Below are positions 62,342 through 64,000 of a stretch of DNA of 64,000 nucleotides, in pieces (positions within the stretch are counted from its first letter, which is position 1; each line of letters begins with the position of its first letter). The DNA comes from Halostella limicola (GTDB lineage Archaea > Halobacteriota > Halobacteria > Halobacteriales > Natronoarchaeaceae). Made by a program: the position numbers and the translations under genes. A model generated the notes under the pieces. That model ran no database searches, had not been told where the DNA came from, and saw only the letters and a program-made list of their open reading frames with translations. The DNA lies in NCBI RefSeq assembly GCF_003675875.1, contig NZ_RCDI01000003.1, positions 186,001-250,000 on the forward strand. The letters are read 5' to 3'.

Positions 62342-63361
62342 ATGAGCGCCGAAGGACCACAGGGGGCTACCGCCCGCGAATCCCGGCAGTCCGGGCCGAT
62401 GGCCTCGGCCGTACGCTGGATGGAGAACCTCGGGGAGACGGGGTTCGCGTACCTGCTGTTGACGCCCGTGTTCATCCTGCTGGGCGCGATGGCGCTGTAC
62501 CCCCTGTTACGGACGTTCGAACTGTCGCTGTACACGAACATCATCGGCACCGGCGACCCGGAGTGGGTCGGCCTCCAGCACTACGTGAACCTGTTCACCG
62601 GCGAGGCCAACCGCTACTTCGGCGGACCGCGTTTCCTCTGGGGCGAGGTGACGCTACAGAGCTCGTTCCCGTTCATCCACGTCCAGGGACTCCTGAGTAG
62701 CGCGCTCGCGGTGACGCTCATCTTCGCCGCCGTGAGCGTCTTCTTCGAGACGCTCATCGGTTTCGGACAGGCGCTGGTACTGGATCAGGACTTCTACGGC
62801 CGGCGCTGGGTGCGCGTCGCGATCATCATCCCGTGGGCCATCCCCATCGTCATCCAGGGGATGATCTTCTACCTGATGTTCCACCCGAGCGCCGGGTTCG
62901 CGACGCAGTTCCTCGCGCCGTACGGCATCGTGGCTGCACGGAACACGCTCAACGACCCGGCGAGCGGCCTGCTCATCGTGATCGTCGCTGACATCTGGAA
63001 GACGTCGGCGTTCATGGCGCTTTTGATCCTGGCGGGGCTGCAGAGCATCGACCGGAGCCTCTACGACGTCGCGCGGGTCGCCGGCGCGACCCGCTGGCAG
63101 CAGTTCAAACTGATCACGTTCCCGCTGATCCTGCCGACGCTCGGCGTCGCCGTGCTGTTCCGGACCATTCAGGCGATGCGGGTCTACGGACTCATCGACG
63201 TCTCGTCGGACTGCACCGTGGTCCCGTCGCTGTCCTGCATCGTCGTGTCGACGTTCACGACACAGCGCGGCCTGGCATCGGCCGTCGCATTCGTCACCGC
63301 CGGCGTCATCGCGATAGCGGTGGCCGGCGTGATCTACCAGCAGTACAGGGAGGGATTCTGA
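62342..63361 (+). CDS. Sugar ABC transporter permease (MalF-type)
   Basis: 339 residues, six spans after a soluble N-terminus of about 35 residues. The EAA loop, which docks the ATPase, is D-V-A-R-V-A-G-A-T-R-W-Q-Q-F-K-L-I-T-F-P-L-I-L-P (about 240-263). Family resemblance is to MalF/UgpA-type permeases of carbohydrate importers. A second periplasm-side loop contains Cys pair residues in S-S-D-C-T-V-V-P-S-L-S-C. It forms a heterodimer with the product of the next gene, whose ATG begins one base after this stop. Confidence 0.93.
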   Translation: MSAEGPQGATARESRQSGPMASAVRWMENLGETGFAYLLLTPVFILLGAMALYPLLRTFELSLYTNIIGTGDPEWVGLQHYVNLFTGEANRYFGGPRFLWGEVTLQSSFPFIHVQGLLSSALAVTLIFAAVSVFFETLIGFGQALVLDQDFYGRRWVRVAIIIPWAIPIVIQGMIFYLMFHPSAGFATQFLAPYGIVAARNTLNDPASGLLIVIVADIWKTSAFMALLILAGLQSIDRSLYDVARVAGATRWQQFKLITFPLILPTLGVAVLFRTIQAMRVYGLIDVSSDCTVVPSLSCIVVSTFTTQRGLASAVAFVTAGVIAIAVAGVIYQQYREGF

Positions 63362-63362
63362 G

Positions 63363-64000
63363 ATGTCATCAGACACGTCCGACGGACCGCTCGCACGGTG
63401 GACACAGGGAGTCGTCAACGACGCAGACAAGCGCAAGCGGCTGTACCGTGCGCTGTTCTACGTCGTTACCGCCTTCTTCCTCGTGACGACGCTGTTCCCG
63501 TTCTACTGGCTGCTCGTGCTGGCACTGACGCCAAACAGCCTGATCACCAGCGGGAACTGGGACCTGCCGTTCCTCCGTCCGCAGGGGTACAACTGGGAGG
63601 CGTTCATCGAGGTGTTCCAGCAGATCCCGTTCCACCTCTACATCTTCAACAGCTTCGTGCTGGCGATCATCACGACGATCATCGTGCTAGCGATCGCTAG
63701 CCTCGCCGGCTACGTCTTCGGACGGCTCGAGTTCCCGGGCCGCGGGGTGTTGATGCTGGGGATCCTGGCCATCTCCTATTTCCCGCCGGCGGCGTTCCTG
63801 GTGCCGCTGTTCAACGCGTTCACCGGGAACGTCGTCGAGATACCGTTCCTCGGGATAGAGCTGTTCAAGCCCCCGCGACTGGTGAACACGCCGGCGTCGA
63901 TGGTGCTACCGTTCAGCGCGCTGTTCATGCCGCTGTCGATCTTCATCCTCACCACGTTCTACGGGCAGATACCGGACGGACTGGAGGACGCCGCCCGCGT
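63363..64000 (+). CDS. Sugar ABC transporter permease (MalG-type), truncated by window end
   Basis: Partial: at least 212 residues, running off the window. The N-terminus is soluble (about 25 residues), then spans begin with A-L-F-Y-V-V-T-A-F-F-L-V-T-T-L-F-P-F-Y-W-L. F-N-S-F-V-L-A-I-I-T-T (about 96-106) and L-A-G-Y-V-F-G-R-L-E-F-P-G-R (about 115-128) match the MalG core, and the EAA loop starts at the end (P-D-G-L-E-D-A-A-R). The ATPase gene expected for this transporter is not inside the window. Confidence 0.92.
   Translation, partial: MSSDTSDGPLARWTQGVVNDADKRKRLYRALFYVVTAFFLVTTLFPFYWLLVLALTPNSLITSGNWDLPFLRPQGYNWEAFIEVFQQIPFHLYIFNSFVLAIITTIIVLAIASLAGYVFGRLEFPGRGVLMLGILAISYFPPAAFLVPLFNAFTGNVVEIPFLGIELFKPPRLVNTPASMVLPFSALFMPLSIFILTTFYGQIPDGLEDAAR

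Overview
The window comes from the chromosome of a haloarchaeon (class Halobacteria). Base composition is strongly GC-rich throughout and the proteins are very acidic. Many genes start at, or just after, the expected transcription start about 25 bases downstream of a TATA box, which is the leaderless habit of this group. Recognisable archaeal or haloarchaeal genes include DNA topoisomerase VI (top6B/top6A), ribosomal protein S17e, an archaeal ATP-dependent DNA ligase, dodecin, cofD for coenzyme F420, two bacterio-opsin-activator-type regulators, two TrmB-family regulators and Tat-exported lipoproteins. I cannot name the genus. I found no rRNA, tRNA, CRISPR array or intact insertion sequence.

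Layout. 1-5.5 kb: the end of a nucleoside phosphorylase gene, a type II NADH dehydrogenase, an HTH regulator, a nucleoside-sugar epimerase, arginase and a metallophosphoesterase. 5.6-13.9 kb: a topoisomerase block, with gyrB-gyrA on the minus strand diverging from top6B-top6A on the plus strand. 14-18.9 kb: a trehalose-synthase-like GH13 enzyme, a zinc-ribbon membrane protein, an MBL-fold hydrolase and a DehI-like protein. 18.9-25.8 kb: DNA ligase diverging from a glutamate-cysteine-ligase-fold protein, then a tightly overlapping plus-strand operon (cofD, a dihydrouridine-synthase-like barrel, a CitG-like transferase, a DUF447 flavoprotein) followed by rps17e. 26-34.8 kb: asd, a GH13 alpha-glucosidase, a 2-hydroxyacid dehydrogenase, a Bat-type regulator diverging from a small HTH gene, an enoyl-CoA hydratase and a geranylgeranyl-reductase-family flavoprotein. 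35-41.5 kb: aldo/keto reductase, methyltransferase, hisD, three small membrane proteins, an IscA-type iron-sulfur carrier, an MFS transporter and dodecin. 41.6-48 kb: a DUF4385 protein, an inositol-phosphotransferase-like PAP2 protein, an orphan peptide-type solute-binding lipoprotein and membrane proteins. 48-54.5 kb: a short MscS-like channel, an aminotransferase, two small haloarchaeal genes separated by a MITE-like element, a 1008-residue Bat-type sensor-regulator and a UspA protein. 54.5-64 kb: an MscS channel, a PAC2 protein, two TrmB-family regulators, an aldo/keto reductase and the start of a sugar ABC-transporter operon that runs off the window.

How it fits together. The right end looks like a sugar-uptake regulon: a TrmB regulator sits directly upstream of a Tat-lipoprotein binding protein and two permeases. 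The cofD operon looks like coenzyme biosynthesis, but only CofD has a known job in haloarchaea; the other three genes are the best candidate here for an uncharacterised pathway. The topoisomerase block places the supercoiling enzyme (gyrase) next to the decatenating one (Topo VI), with an alternating purine-pyrimidine tract against the gyrB TATA box.

Non-coding structure worth noting: a long hairpin between two convergent genes, a cluster of four hairpins after asd, palindromic candidate operators, a decayed copy of the top6A tail, an in-frame palindromic insertion in the ligase gene, and three convergent gene pairs whose stop codons overlap in one CTAG.
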